Of a DNA stretch of 64,000 nt, positions 10,783-24,700 are shown piece by piece. Within the stretch, counting starts at the first letter, position 1, and every line of letters begins with the position of its first letter. The position numbers were made by a program, and so were the translations under genes. The DNA is from Wuchereria bancrofti (Eukaryota > Nematoda > Chromadorea > Rhabditida > Onchocercidae). The DNA lies in contig SSBO01000008.1 of NCBI GenBank assembly GCA_005281725.1, forward strand, positions 3,826,671-3,890,670, read 5' to 3'. The notes below the pieces were generated by a model. That model had not been told where the DNA came from and ran no database searches. It was given only the letters and a program-made list of their open reading frames with translations.

Positions 10783-13700
10783 CTTTTATGAAATATCAAA
10801 ATTATTTCACTTGTAAACTGCAAAAAAAAAAAGGAATGAAAAAATTTTAAATAGCATAAATGATAAAGTTAAAGAAGAAATGATAACATCTAACTTAAAT
10901 TACAATAAAAGATAAAAAGATTATCAGAAAATATAAGAATGAGTTTTCGTCATTTTATCATTATCAAATAATCCTATCAAAAAGATATTTGTAGAAGCAA
11001 AAAAAAAAGCGCGTAATTATGATCAATTTAATTGAGCTTAATTGGTCATGATATACATTTAAAAAACAAAAACAACAAAAAAAAAACAATTTACCGCCTA
11101 ATATGAATGAATTTGAATTTAAGATTTGATATGATTATAAAGATAGATATCTATATCTAGAAATAGATAACAAAGATCATCGAAATATTCATGATAAATA
11201 GATTAATCATTTATCATCTACCTTAATTGGATATTTTTGATTTCAGTTTTAATTACACTCGAATTTTTATTTGTTAATCTTTTCCACTTGTATTTATTTC
11301 ACTGAATGAATAAACTTTTGTGCTATTTGATTTGCAGGAATGCAACCATTTGATCAAAATTAAATTTTCAAAATATTTTAAAGTTAGTCGTACATAGATA
11401 AGAGATAAGAATTAATTGTAAAGATATAAATTAGGAAAAGAATTTTAAGTCATTATGAAATTTTCATAAGTCGATTAGTCTTAACCATTTAATGAATTGA
11501 AGAATTATTATCATAAGTTATATGGACCAGCCTAGCTAGGGTACAAGTATCACATAGTCTCAGGCTTATTTATGAACTAAGTCAGCAGCATCTATAAGTT
11601 AAATCATTAGCAAAATCCGTGTTGCTGTTTTTTTTTTTTTTTTTGATTGAAATATAAATTTAAAAAAAGTTTACATATTTGGAATAAATGGTTGGATGTT
11701 TTAGGGAAGATAATAAGTTTTTCTGTTAGCATAACTTTAATAACTAATATTTTTAGGAAATTAATCAATAACAACTGATAACTGATATGATAACATTAGA
11801 GTGGATCAAAAAAATGAGAGCTTAAGATTATTTTTGTGATACTAAAATGTATGAAACTATAAAGAAAATAGCTTAAAAATTTGTCAAAAAGTTTAATAAA
11901 AATTAGTTCTGGTAAAAAAATTAATTTTAATAAAATTTAATAAAAATAAAAATTGTCAAAATTAGTTTGACAATACCATAAAGATTCATCATTTTAAGTT
12001 TTACAAATTTTAACTCAACAATACTTTAGATTTTTATAAAATAACATGAAACCAAATGGAATGGCGCATTTTTCCATCAAATTATAACAAATAAAATGTT
12101 AAACAAAAAAATTTTTTTCTTATCATCAAATATGCATAGAAAACGTCAAATATTTCTTAATTGAATGCTAATCAAAAAAAAATCAAAATTTGAAACTTAA
12201 AAAAATATTAACTTAGTGAAAAAAAAATGAATAAATTATAATTGCGGTATTTTTAGTGACATTTCTTTTCTGAGAAAAAAAAACTCCAAAAATTTGCAAT
12301 TAATGAAAAGATGAAACTATTCATCTGTACATTTTTAAAAAATGTAATTTAATTTTTTTGAAAAAAAATGTGATTAATAGAAGAATATAAAAAAATATTT
12401 CAAATATATGAATTTATTTTAATATAAAAAATTTTAATTGATAGAAGGACAAAACTTTTGTATTTGTTATGTAACTTAAAAAAAGAGAGAAAATGAAACA
12501 AAAAAAAAGGACGCACAAAATGTATGAAACGTTTAAAATTTAAACGTGTAAAATGATAAAATTAAAAAAAAGAAAAACGAAAATATCACAATTAGATGAG
12601 AAATTGCGGGAATTTTCAGATCATTTTGAGAAATATTCAAACAATCAGTGAAAAATACATTTAATATTTAACAAAAAAAAAAGTGGAACGCATTCATGCA
12701 TAAAAAATAGATTTCAGATGGAAATTTTTTAAATTAAAAATGGAGAAAAACGGAAAAAGGAAAAACTAAAAAAAGTTTCTTTTTGACATACTTTAAGAAA
12801 AAAAATTTTTTTTTTAAAAAATCAATTTATCATTTTTGAAATAATCATTCATTCTGATAGATATCGACGTTAATTTCTTTAAATCTTACAATCTATTTAT
12901 TATGAAAGAAAGAAGGAAAATGAGCAGAAAGAGTTTTAAATTTTAAGAGAAATTAAACTGGTCGTGTTATATCGAAGAATCTAAATTGATTCTGTCATAA
13001 TAGAAAATTTAAATTTGTTATATTAAATGATTGTTATACATTAGAGGAATAAAATTGATCACATTATATCAAAAAATTAAAATTAATTCAAGCTAAATTT
13101 GATTGAAATAAAAAAGGGCGAAATTTTTTTTTTTTAAATTTATTTATTAACTTTTTTTTTTGGATAAATTATATATTTTATTTATTCATTTTATTTGCTA
13201 TTTCATATTAGTAACTATGAGACAGTAAATGAAAGTAATAACTTACCACAACAATGTCAATAAGTACTTTAACAAAGTATCGATCACATATCATTCTTGT
13301 TTTAAAATATTTTATATCAAATTGATAGCTTATCTATCAGTTAGCCATTTGATGTGACAGTTAGATTATCTAATGATAAATTTAAAAAAGATAAACTTAA
13401 ATTAATTTTATCTAACATTTGATCATATTTGTGCATTATCGAATAGATGCGTCAATTTTTTTTTAAATGCGAAATTCGAAGCTCTTTCAATCATATATTC
13501 CGGTATTGAGCGTTATAAATCAATGTTAATAATATAATTTAATTAATTTATGGAAAGAAAATTCGTTTTCTTTTTGTAAATAAAAAGAGAAAATTTGAAA
13601 TATTCCTACAATATCAAATTTTTGTTTTGCTATTAAATTTTATCTCAATCATTATGTAATAATTCATTTAAAATTTTATTATCTATAACAGTGAAATATT

Positions 13701-14417
13701 GTGGAATTAATTTTAAGATGCATTTTAAAATTTAATTCAAGCAAGCTTTGTGGAGAAAAAATTAGCTAAGAATTAAAATGGACTTTTTTTGAATTAAATA
13801 GACGTCAACGAAACAAATATTTCTAATGCTTCATTGCAAGCTGTTACAGTTATGAAATTTTAATCATTGAAATTTTTGTTTTACAGAAAAATTAAAAATA
13901 AAATATTATAAATTCTTGAAATCAAAATTTTGCAATGGTTGAAGTTAAAATAATTAGTAGCAAACATTGTAAATAATTATAATTCATTTGCAATATATGG
14001 AAATATAGTGTTAATAAGAAAAAAAGCAGTAATAAAAAAGTATGAGTAATGTAATTTTTAATTTTCATTAGAATATTTACCATCAATATTTCATGAACCT
14101 TAAAATTTCAAAATTAAAAATTAAATTTCCATATATTATCTTTTTTATTTTCTCAAAAATACAAATGCATAATGTCAAATTACTTATTGCTCACTTTTTA
14201 ACTTTCAAATTTTTTGTGATAATATAGAAGGTAAAATTTTAATTCTGATAAGCATTGAGAATGTTAGGAGTTTTTCTGCATATACATTTTATCAATGCAT
14301 TATCAATATATAAAATGATAACGTTGACTATATGTATAAGCAAATAGTCAATGTTAATGCTTTAGTTTTGTTTAAATTCAAAATAAATTGAAAGTGTCAT
14401 TGTATGAAAACATAAAA
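10783..14417. other. AT-rich intergenic region between divergent genes
   Basis: It separates the starts of the minus-strand secreted-protein gene and the plus-strand CD36-family gene, so it should hold both promoters. I see no coding exon. Most of it is A/T homopolymer and TTAATAAA-like filler. A slightly more complex patch lies at 11518-11600 (GGACCAGCCTAGCTAGGGTA and following), which does not fold as a tRNA by eye. Confidence 0.4.
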
Positions 14418-17400
14418 ATGATAATTAATTATTGTCGATGCTCCGCATTCTTTCGATTTTTCTTCATTCTTGCAATTATTTTCATCATTATTTCAATTCT
14501 TTTATGGATCATTTTCACTTCATTATTCAATGCTATTTTAATTTCAGTAAGTTTATTCCTCATTTATTAAAGTTAAAAAAGAGGAAGAAAGCAAATATTT
14601 TAAATTAATAATAAAGTAAAGCAAATATTTTAAATTAATAATAAAGTAATAAGTATATGATAAATTATTTCTAATGGATAATTTAATTGATTAAATGAAA
14701 TAAAATTGTTATTTTAAAATATTAGTTCGTTGGCAAAAAAAAAAAATCTAACAATATATTGGATAAAATTAAAAGGAATACCTTGATAAGTAACATCATT
14801 ATCTTTTAAGTTTAAAAAAATTTTTTCCATTTCTATTACTGTGATATTTTTTTTTTTTTATTGATAACATTTTCGAGAAAAATTTTTTACTAAAAGTTGT
14901 ATTTGAATTATTTACTTCAAAATATCGCATGACATATTGTATCTTCTGAAGTTAATGGAAAAAGAAAATTAACTTTACAAATGTAACATTAACATTTTGA
15001 AATGTTAAATAATATAAAATATTAGATTCAATAGCTGGAATATTCATTTTTTTTAAAATTAGATTTAATTAAATTAGCAGTATTGTTTATTGTTAATAGC
15101 TAATAGAAAAAACAAGTTACTTAGCAAGATTGAGAAAATAAACTTTGAGAAAATTGAAATAGATTTAAACGCAGTTATTTCAAATATCAATCTTCCAAAT
15201 TTGCAATTAACGGACAGCAAACGTATTGAAATAAAAAAGTTAATGATTTTAGTATTTATGAAAAGCTATTCAAATCCGATTTAATTCATAATTTGACCTT
15301 AATAAATGTTACCTGACATTATATTTCAACAGGTATTTTAAAAAATGATTTTAATTTAGAATATGGTGCTAAAAATCACTGACCATGGTCAATTGTCATC
15401 TTCCAGCATATTATGGGCTAAGCCACCCATAGATGTCACAATGTCTTTTACTTTCTTCAACATCACTAACAGCCAACAGGTTTCAAATCTTTTTCAATTA
15501 ATTATACATTCATTGAAATGATGAAATACGCCAGGTAATCAGTCCCATAATTAATTTATCTCAAACAAAACGTCAAAGTACTTCTTGGGAATTGAAGTGC
15601 GTGAGCAAATTGACGTCGGAGAAGGAAAAATACGTTGTGTGAAACGTGTGCAAAGTAAGTGAGTGAGGGAAAAAAATGTGAGCACTGAGATACATAGATG
15701 TGAGAAAGTAGATTAAAACAAACGTGAGAATAAAAATGCTATGATGTGCTAGACGTGGTACAGGTTACGTTAACGTGAATGAGGATGCGTGGGTGTATTT
15801 CAGTTTGCTACGTATATGTAAGCTATGTTTGAAGATGAAAGATTATTTTTAATATATAGAAAATTAGATAGAAAACTTTGTCACATTTACCTTTCTTTGA
15901 AATTAATGAAATGCAATTAGCATTGTTTACAGTTAGCTAATTGTCCCGTACATTTAACATTTTAATCTCTATCGTGTGAATGTTTCATATATTTTTTAAA
16001 TTTCAAAACTTTTCTGAATTTCACATAATCATTGTTTTTTATCAAATTGCAGGTGCAATATTATACAGCAAAACCAAATGTCACCGAAAAAGGACCTTTT
16101 TCTTTTCGGTATGTTATTTTCAATTAATTAAATAATTGAATAGGATGAAATAATATTAAGTGTATGTTCTAACATTTGAAATTTTATCATCTGTTTAATG
16201 TGAATTCATTTTGAACTAATTAACAACGCTAATTATCAATCATTTAGGATGACAGAAACGAAGAAAGATTTAAAATTTAGCAAAGATGGTAATACAGTTC
16301 ATTACAAAAGTTATAAACAATACTTTTATGAACCGAACATGTCGTGTCCTTCGTGTCGTAACAATCCAGAATTGATACTTCCAAATGTCGCAGCATTGGT
16401 ACTCCTTCTGTCTCATTTATCAATTCCACTTTTTGTCACCTTTAAGAATAATTTAGGAATTATACTTTTTGTCACCTTTAAGAATAATTTGGAAATTCTA
16501 CTTTTTGTCACAATTAAGATGGTCGTATAGCACGATATCATTGTTTGCAAGCTTTTTTTTAACTCTTTTTAAAATTAATTAATAATCAATTATGGATTAA
16601 CTTTAGACCTTAAATTATTTATTATTATTATTGCTATATTCAGAAATTCTAAGAAAGAACAATTTGATGTTAAAGTTTTTCAAGCATTGACAAATTCATT
16701 TCATGAAGCAATCGATTTTCCATAATTTTTCTTTCCTTACTTTTAAATAAATTTATTTTTTTTTGGTTTCGGATTTTTTTTTTTTTCAAAGAATAATAAA
16801 AAATTTGAATACATGCAATTTAGGGAGCGATAACAACAATGATTGAAGAGAAAGAATGCGGTCCAACTTGTCGCTTAATAATTGATATCGGATTGCTTCT
16901 TATGGGCGAATATCCTTTTCGGTAAGATTAAACTGATATTAAATTTCTATAAATTTTACACTACCAAATAATATGTCACCAATTTTTCTAATTACTAAAA
17001 TTAAAAATATTAAATCAAAAAATTGTATTCAGAAAACTAAGACCATTGAATGTTACATTTTATGGATACAACGATCCATTGCTTTCGCTCACAAATTCTC
17101 CCATTTTCAAATATTTTGGTGACAAATTTAACGATGGTAAATCGATTATTCCACTTAAAATTCCTCATTTACAAAATTTGGCTTTATTTTACAAAGTATG
17201 TCTTTGTCATTTCTTCAGAAATTTTCATACATTTAAGTAAAGAAAAATATGTATGTTAGTCACAATTTTTATTTTATATTTATTTATTTTTTAAAGTTTA
17301 AACTGAGCAATGAAACAGTTAAAATTTCATTATTAAAATGATTACTAGTCATAATTATTAAATTTTAAGATATTTAATAATCTTGAATTATTCATTGGAA

Positions 17401-19864
17401 TAATTCAATATTTCTTTCCTCCTTCATTTCATTAATTTTGTTTTCTTCCGTTGGTGTAACTTTTGTAAAAGTTTACGTAAAAGTTTACGTAAAACTTTAC
17501 GTTACTATTCAGCTTAACAATTCTAATGATGAAGATTATATTATTGAAACGGGTAAGAATGATATTAATTCAATTGGAGTAATTCAAAATTGGGCTGGAT
17601 CCAATCATTTGCCATTATCGTGGTGGCAAACTAAACAAGCTCGAATGATCAATGGAACTGGTTACTACTACTACTCGTTTCACTTTAATTTTTAATATTT
17701 TATCTTAAATTTAAAATTATTACATTTTTCAAATTTGTGAAATTTTAGTGAAAATTGCATATTTATTGAATATGAAAAAGATAGTTGAAGTGAAATTTTC
17801 TTAATTTATATTTTCACAGCAAAGTTAGCAAAAGGTGAATTTATACATTACTAATCAGATTGATTTCCTTGTAGAAAGATGAAAACTTTACTTTTAAAAT
17901 TTCTTTTTTAAAATTTTTTTTTCTTTTTTGTAAAATAGTTTTAGATTTCAGATGCCGGAAGTTTTGCGCCGCTTCATTTAACGCCTAGCACTATTCTTCC
18001 ATTTTTCAGTTCATTTTTGTGTCGGTACGGTTATTTACAATAATATTATTTGTCTTAATTTCACACTAGTAATTTTTTAAAATTTTTAAATTAAACTAAT
18101 TTGCATAAAATTTATAAGTTATTTTATTTCTGATTCTTACACTTTTTTTTTAGATCATTTGCCGCAGAATTTTCTAAACATTCCACTTATAAAAAAATGA
18201 GAAGTGTAGAATTTACGGTTCCACAGGATGAATTTGATACAATCAGCAATAAGCGTATCGGTTTCCGGTATCGTAATCTTGAAAAAATCAGATATTTTCC
18301 GGAATGGAATCCATGCTCAAAGTAAAAAGCAATTCGCATTTCTAATTCAATAAACTTAACATATTTGAACTGTATCATTTGAAATGGAAATTTTGAAAAT
18401 TCGAAATTCTCTATTTGTATGAAATTTTGAAATTGTTCCAAGTGATTGATGTAAAATTAATCATTTACTCCATTTTCAGTATTTTATTTCAGATCAATTC
18501 ATTTGATCAACTTAATATTTTGTTGCAATGCATTAAATTATTAAAACTAGTTTTGGGTAATTTTGTAAAATTTCAGGATGACAAGAAATAATAACTTTAC
18601 TTCATGTTCAAATATAAGTATTAATTGTTTATTGGAGCAAAATTTATGTCATCACTGTTGCAAAGGGAATTATGTAGATGGAACTTACCTATTACCTCCC
18701 GGAATGTTCCCGCTTGTCTGTTTCCCGGGTATCTTTTCTCTCATTTTTACTACCAAATCATTTCAACAATGTTAAATTCTTACTTTAACTTCTTAAAATA
18801 ATTACTTTTTTTTTGCCATTTTTAATCTTGCAATTTTCAAACCCATCGTCAATTCATTTTTAAAATCATTTTTGTACTTTTACAATTTTATTATATGAAA
18901 GCTAAAATTACAGTATTTTTTAAAAATTTAAAATTAAGATAAGATGTAATTTAAAAGTTTCATTTTTGAAAATTTGAAAGTGTAAATTATCACTGCAAAT
19001 CAAATTAAATCAAACTGGAATGCATACTTAATTTTTTAATTTAGGTAAAAATGAGACATTACCAATGTCAGCTATCATATCACCACCTTATTTTTCTTAT
19101 TCTCCAAAAGAAGTTATTAATTCGGTTATTGGATTTCCACAACTGAATGTTAAACCGTCAACATTTACGTTTACTCGAGAACCGGTAATTATCAGTTTTT
19201 TGATAATTTTTTTTTTTTTTTTGAAAATCAGAAAATAGTTATATTGCCATTATGAATAGTTGTCTTACACTTTTAAAATAAAATCTGTTTAGAAAATATA
19301 AAGGAATAGTGAAATTTTTTAATTTTAATACTTTTTTTTTTCTTGCAGTTGACAGGATTACTGTTGCAAATTAATATTCAACTGATGGTATCATTTCCTA
19401 TGTTTCAAACAAATGAATCAACGTAAGTTTTGCTCTTTCTTTTTTTTTTTTTTAATTTCAAAATAATATTTCAACAATAACAATTTGTTCATTAATTACT
19501 ATAATTTGAATGCAATTAAAATCTACATATCTCATAAAATTTTCCAAATTTTAATTTTGAAATTACAGTAATGGTAAAATTAATATAAATTTTGAAATTT
19601 AAAATTTTTTCAAAAAATACAAGTATTAAATTTTTTTTTTTTCGTAGGATTGCAACTCGATTGCCAAATTTGATGACACCAATGATGTTAATTCGAGTGC
19701 ATGGTGAACTTTCCGATGATTTTTTCAATATGCTTTTTACTAATTTAATATTAATCCCAAAATATGTTGGATGGATACGAATTACCTTTATTACCTCGGG
19801 AATATGCATTTTAATAGCATATGGCATTTTTACCTTAGTGAGATATTTTCAAAAGGTCAAATAA
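14418..19864 (+). CDS. CD36/SCARB-family scavenger receptor
   Basis: Type of membrane receptor that binds lipids and lipoproteins at the cell surface (nematode SCAV proteins). Thirteen exons, plus: 14418-14546, 15360-15479, 16053-16108, 16248-16398, 16824-16921, 17033-17195, 17513-17660, 17952-18024, 18154-18321, 18577-18728, 19045-19184, 19349-19422, 19648-19864. All phases agree; 562 residues, normal for the family. The N-terminal membrane segment (about 10-36) and C-terminal one (GWIRITFITSGICILIAYGI) each sit at an end with a short tail, leaving a large ectodomain. Family signatures: WAKPP, FFNITNS, KPNVTEKGPFSFR, VIQNWAGS, DAGSFAPL, CFPGKNETLP, SPPYFSYSP. There are several N-glycosylation sites and a Cys cluster (CSNISINCLLEQNLCHHCC). 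The start is the first in-frame ATG before the membrane segment. An AATAAA overlaps the stop and another is at 20082. Confidence 0.93.
14589..14647. repeat. Short tandem duplication in CD36 intron 1
   Basis: A 29-base stretch reading GCAAATATTTTAAATTAATA then ATAAAGTAA occurs twice in direct succession just after exon 1 of the receptor gene. The copies are identical, so the event is recent. Confidence 0.85.
15560..15803 (+). other. ACGT/GTGAG-rich island inside CD36 intron 2
   Basis: In about 240 bases there are six GTGAG words and eight ACGT words (AACGTCAAAG, GACGTCGG, TACGTTGTG, AAACGTGTG, AACGTGAG, GACGTGG, TTACGTTAACGTGA), with G+C well above the surrounding intron. There is no long open frame. 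It could be an intronic enhancer or the remains of an inserted element; nothing seen decides this. Confidence 0.45.
16428..16515 (+). repeat. 36-base tandem repeat in CD36 intron 4, in frame with exon 4
   Basis: ACTTTTTGTCACCTTTAAGA plus about 16 more bases repeats with period 36 (starts 16428, 16464, 16500), about 2.5 copies. It lies 30 bases past the exon 4 donor at 16399. The unit is a multiple of three and open in the exon's frame, so unspliced RNA would code repeats of LFVTFKNNL before a stop at 16530. Confidence 0.9.
17468..17505 (+). repeat. Three-copy GTTTACGTAAA repeat just before CD36 exon 7
   Basis: AAAAGTTTACGTAAAAGTTT continues as ACGTAAAACTTTACG: three 12-base half-palindromic copies between the upstream T/C tract and the TTACTATTCAG acceptor of exon 7. 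It could place self-complementary RNA next to the splice site. Confidence 0.7.
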
Positions 19865-21799
19865 ACTATAATAATATTAAAATATCATGCGTGATCGTAA
19901 TTAATTGAATTATTAAATTTGATATTAATTTTTTTCCTTACTAAATTTTAAACTTTATGTTAAAAATTTCTATTTTCTCACATTAAATCTTTGTAGTAAT
20001 TATTCAAATATTTTCTTCAATTAAAAGTTAAGATTATTTTAAATTTTAATCATTTTATTCGTTTAATTTTCAATAAACATTTGGAAGTAAATTTGAATCA
20101 AATTATATTTCATTTACTATTCTGTTATGATTTATTGATTAAAGTTAATGATAACAAATAGTACAGATGAATATTTAAATTTTCAATCTCGCTGATATGT
20201 AATTACTTTAATAATTTCTCAATCTACTTTAATTTTCAAATTTAATAGTAATCGTAGTAAAATTTTTTCTTGTAAATGATTAAAATTTAAAATATTCTCA
20301 ATTTTTGTTGGTTATAAACGAATGAATCATTTATAACTTTATCAAATTTGAAGCTACAAACTATCATTTTTAATTGTTAATTAATTCAAACTGTTTTTTT
20401 CATTATAAAAAAAAAAACGAAATTATAGTCAGACAAGTAATTTTGCAACTCTAAAAGAATTTTCTAATTGAATTTTCTGTTAATAATTCTTAAATTATGA
20501 TATATTCCATTACTAGAATAAATATTTCTATGACTTTATTATCTTTTCTCCAAATATTTTTATTCATATCAAATTTAAAATTTAAATTTACTTATGAGAT
20601 ATGAGTCATTTATGATTTTATAGAAATGTTAGCAATATTTTAAATTTATTATATGTTTCATTTATTAGCATTATGCTCAATTTTATTTGTTTTTGTTGTT
20701 GTATATTATACATTTTGCTATTTTCTCTATTTATTATCATCCAAGCAAACATCGAATTTTAAAATAATTAAATTAAAACAAAACCAGAGAAAAAACAAAA
20801 AAAATGAAATGTATTGCATTTATTAACCAATTTTTCTTTTATGCAAACAATTTAGCATAATTAATAGATTTAATTTAATGAGGTCAAATTAATATGCTTT
20901 ATTTATTATAAATAAAATACAACGAAAAAAAAATTTCTCTTTTAAATTTTCCCTTTTTTTTGGCATTTTTTTTTTTTTGAGAATGGAATTTTCAATTTTT
21001 GATTTCTTTACATTTTTAAAAATTGAAAATTCTATTCGAAGAAAAAAAAAATTAATTATATCTATCTCAGACGTTTCAACGTATTGATTGGAATTACTTT
21101 ATAAGACGTGTATCACGTTATAGTATTCACGTCATATTGCACTACGTAAGAAGCTGCATGCAATTGTGCATTATTAGTATTTGTTGATAGAGTGAAAGCT
21201 TTCAAATAAGGCAAAATGCAAATGATAATTTCAACGTGAACGCAAAAAAAAAAAAAAAAGAAAAGACGTTACCATATTTTCTCTAATTTCTTCTTTTTAC
21301 TTTGTTCTTCAAATTCGTTCCTCAATAGATTTCAATATCAACAATTACTGAAAAATGAAGTAACAAGAAAGAACTGAAATTCTATTTTTCAATTTTCTCA
21401 ATTCAAAATATATTTTTGATTGTTTTACAAATAAATAAATTAAAAAATAACAATTGATGCCAAAACAAAAGTTTTTTTTTAAAAGAAAAGTTATGTAATT
21501 TTAAATTACAAAATAATATCTATCAGTAATGGATTTTGTATGAAAATTTCATTAGTATTTATGATATAAATTAATTTAATCCAAGGAATTTTCAGTTTTC
21601 TTTTCAAATAAATTACATACTTAAAAATATTACTAAAATTAATCATAATAACCTAAGTAACTGTAAATAATTGGATCGAAACATAATGTACATTTTTGAT
21701 TATTAGCTTGAAATTTTCCACAATTAAAATTGATATCAGAAATGATTTCTGACCTATTGCGAAAGTTTCAGAATATTACAATTCATATTATTATGATTA
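19865..21799. other. Intergenic region between convergent CD36-like and sushi genes
   Basis: Holds the two 3' ends. A plus-strand AATAAA at 20082 may end the CD36-type transcript. From 21070 to 21270 there is a more complex patch with eight ACGT words in about 200 bases (GACGTTTC, AACGTATT, GACGTGTA, CACGTTAT, CACGTCAT, TACGTAAG, AACGTGAA, GACGTTAC). No coding exon seen. Confidence 0.4.
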
Positions 21800-24700
21800 T
21801 CAGTGTTTCCAGAAAACGTTATCAGCAGGAATGCAAATTCCAAAACCATCATTTGGTGTCCAACCATTGCTATTGCATATTAATGTTGTCACACCCTTTA
21901 TCCGATATCCTTTGCGACAATTTAAAATAGCCGTTGTACCGATTTGATAATCTTTTGTGTAATTGTTGTAAATGTAGTAAACCTGAAAATACTTTATTAA
22001 CTATTTACTATACTAATTACTTTAGTATCATTTTACTATGCTAATTACTTTAATGTCTATCCTAAAAAGAAAAAAGAATTAATCTTTTTTTTTTTTGAAT
22101 TTTTATGCAAATTTCTTTTGATCAAATGATAGTTGATAAGGAGAAAAATTAAAAGAATTTTTGTATATTAATGCAATGAATAGAAATATGAAAGAATAAA
22201 AATTGTAAAATTATGATTAAAATAATTTCAATAATTTAAATTGAAAGAAAAAAATGAAATATGCTAAAAGAATAAATATACCTTTCCATTTTGTGGAGAT
22301 TTTAATGGTTCACAAGAATCATTAATTTTAGTTTGAGCAACAAATATCGGTTGACAAATTCCAATTGATGGTATCCATATGCCATTATGACAATATGTCA
22401 TTTGTTTACCATAAATTTCATAGCCAGGATTACATTGTAATTTTGCGCTTGCACCATTTTCATACCAAGTGGTATTTTCATTATTTTTATATATTATCTG
22501 CAATATTATCTGCTAATATATAATTAAGTTAGATTAAACTTTGTTGAATTTAAAATGGTTGAATTACTAAGTTAAATGGTAAATTCTTGAAATCTTGAAT
22601 TAAGTTTTTTCCTTTTATTTTTTTTTTTTTTTAAGATTTTAAAATTATCTTTGATTTTTATTAGCATTTTTTAATGAAAAAAAAAAAAAAAAACACTAAC
22701 CATTCCATTTGTAGGTGTAAATGATATTTTAGAACAAACATTCATTTGTTTAATTTTATTTGTAATATATTGTTGGTGTTGTTCATAAGGTTGACAGCTA
22801 CCAACACCAGGCCAAGGTGACCAAATGCCACCTTGACAATATGATGTTGATCGTCCCACTAATACGTATCCATCATCACAAATTAAATTTGCTATCGTAT
22901 TAGCTGCGTATTTATCATTTTTACTTACATTGCTATAATATATCTGAAATTATTTTTAATTTAATTTCTATAAAATTTAAATAAATAAAAAAAAAGAAAT
23001 GTTATGAAAAAATATTATAAATTATTAAATTATAAGGAGTATAAAATTTTCATTCAAATATTAATTATCAATTAAAAAATAATATATCTTTCTGCTGCAT
23101 TCTATGCTGCACATTTTTTTCTTAGTTTAATTGTTATACATTTGTTTGTATTAGCTTAAATATTATGATTTTTAATTTTATCTTTTTTTTTCTTTATTAT
23201 TGTACATTCCTTATAAACTATTATAACTCAAAAAATTACGTCAAAATTTTTAAAAATTGAATTTAAAGAATGAAAAAAAAAATTTAACCTAAATATTTAC
23301 CTTTCCATTAGAAACAGGTGGCGAAGTAGAACAGCTAATTGTTGCTAGCGTATTTTGTTTTAATCCAATTCTTAAATAATCTCTACCATAACCTAAAATA
23401 GTAAATATTGATCAAGAAAAAAAAAGGAAAAATACATAGAAAATGTGTTATTAATTAATTAAGCATAACATAAAAATAGCTAATATATGCGAAACATTCT
23501 TAAATTTTTAAAAAAGTTAAATAAAATTTAAAAATTCTGTGTGGTGTATGTGTGTTTTAGTGTAGTGAGCTTAGTGTGAAAATTTGAAATAAGCAAATAT
23601 AATTGAGCTGAAATAAAAAATGTGAATTTTTTCTTTTTTGAAACATGCATAAATTATCTTACCTTCCTAGTCGAATACTTAATTACTATGAAAATGAAGT
23701 CGAACATTTAATTATTATGAAATGTCGAAGAATGAAGTGTATTAATCATGAAAATATTTATGATCTTTTCTTTTTTTTTTTTATACCAAAGAAGAAATAT
23801 CTTTTCTTCTTTTTGTTTTGTTTATATGTATGTTTTTAAAATTTAAATTCTCCTATTAAACACTTGAAATTTAAATTCTACCATTAATTAAAATTTAAAT
23901 TTCACTATTAGAATAGCAAGATTTATAAATCATTTATTATTAAATATTGTCATAGTGATATAATTTACATAAACAATCAGTTTGCATTTTGTAAATGTTA
24001 GCATTATTTATACATAATGAAGTAATTGCATAATTATTTTTTCTTTGACTTAAAGTAAAAGAAAAGAAAAATGAGAAATCAATTTACTACACATTGATCA
24101 AATAAAATTTTACACATTTAACAAAAAAAAAAAAACGAAAAAATGAAACAATTTAAAATAATTAAATCAATTTAAATTCTTCTGAATGCTTAATTATTTA
24201 CCTACCATTTATTGGTAGGTAATACCTACCATTTACTGGACATTGGCCTAATATTGGAGGATTCCACGACCCATTAATACACGTTGATAATTTTGTTCCA
24301 ATTGGAGTTACACCACTATCGCAAATTAATACTGCTGTTGTTCCACTAATATACGGTGGCAATATGTTTCCCTAAATTGTTATTTAAAAAAAAAAAAAAT
24401 TTACTCAAAAATTCTTAAGTAATATCACTCTTCTTGGCTAATATTTGCAAGATATTTTAGTCTTATCAATAAATGTTTAAGATAAATAATAATAATAATT
24501 TAATTAAAACAAATAACAAAATTTGTTTAATTTATTTTAACATTTAATTAAATTAAATGTTTACAGAAGAATATCGAATTTTTCCATTTGCTATAGCAGG
24601 TAATTCGAATAGACATTGTCCAGGAATAAAAACTTGGCTTATTTTTGGACCAATTATACTTTGTTGACAAAAACCTAAATTTGGTTGCCATTGACCTAAA

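Noticed and set aside
15090..15284. Open plus frame of about 64 codons in CD36 intron 1
   Set aside because: It begins at TTG, has no acceptor/donor pair that keeps the receptor frame, and exon 1 joins exon 2 in phase without it while matching the family's spacing.
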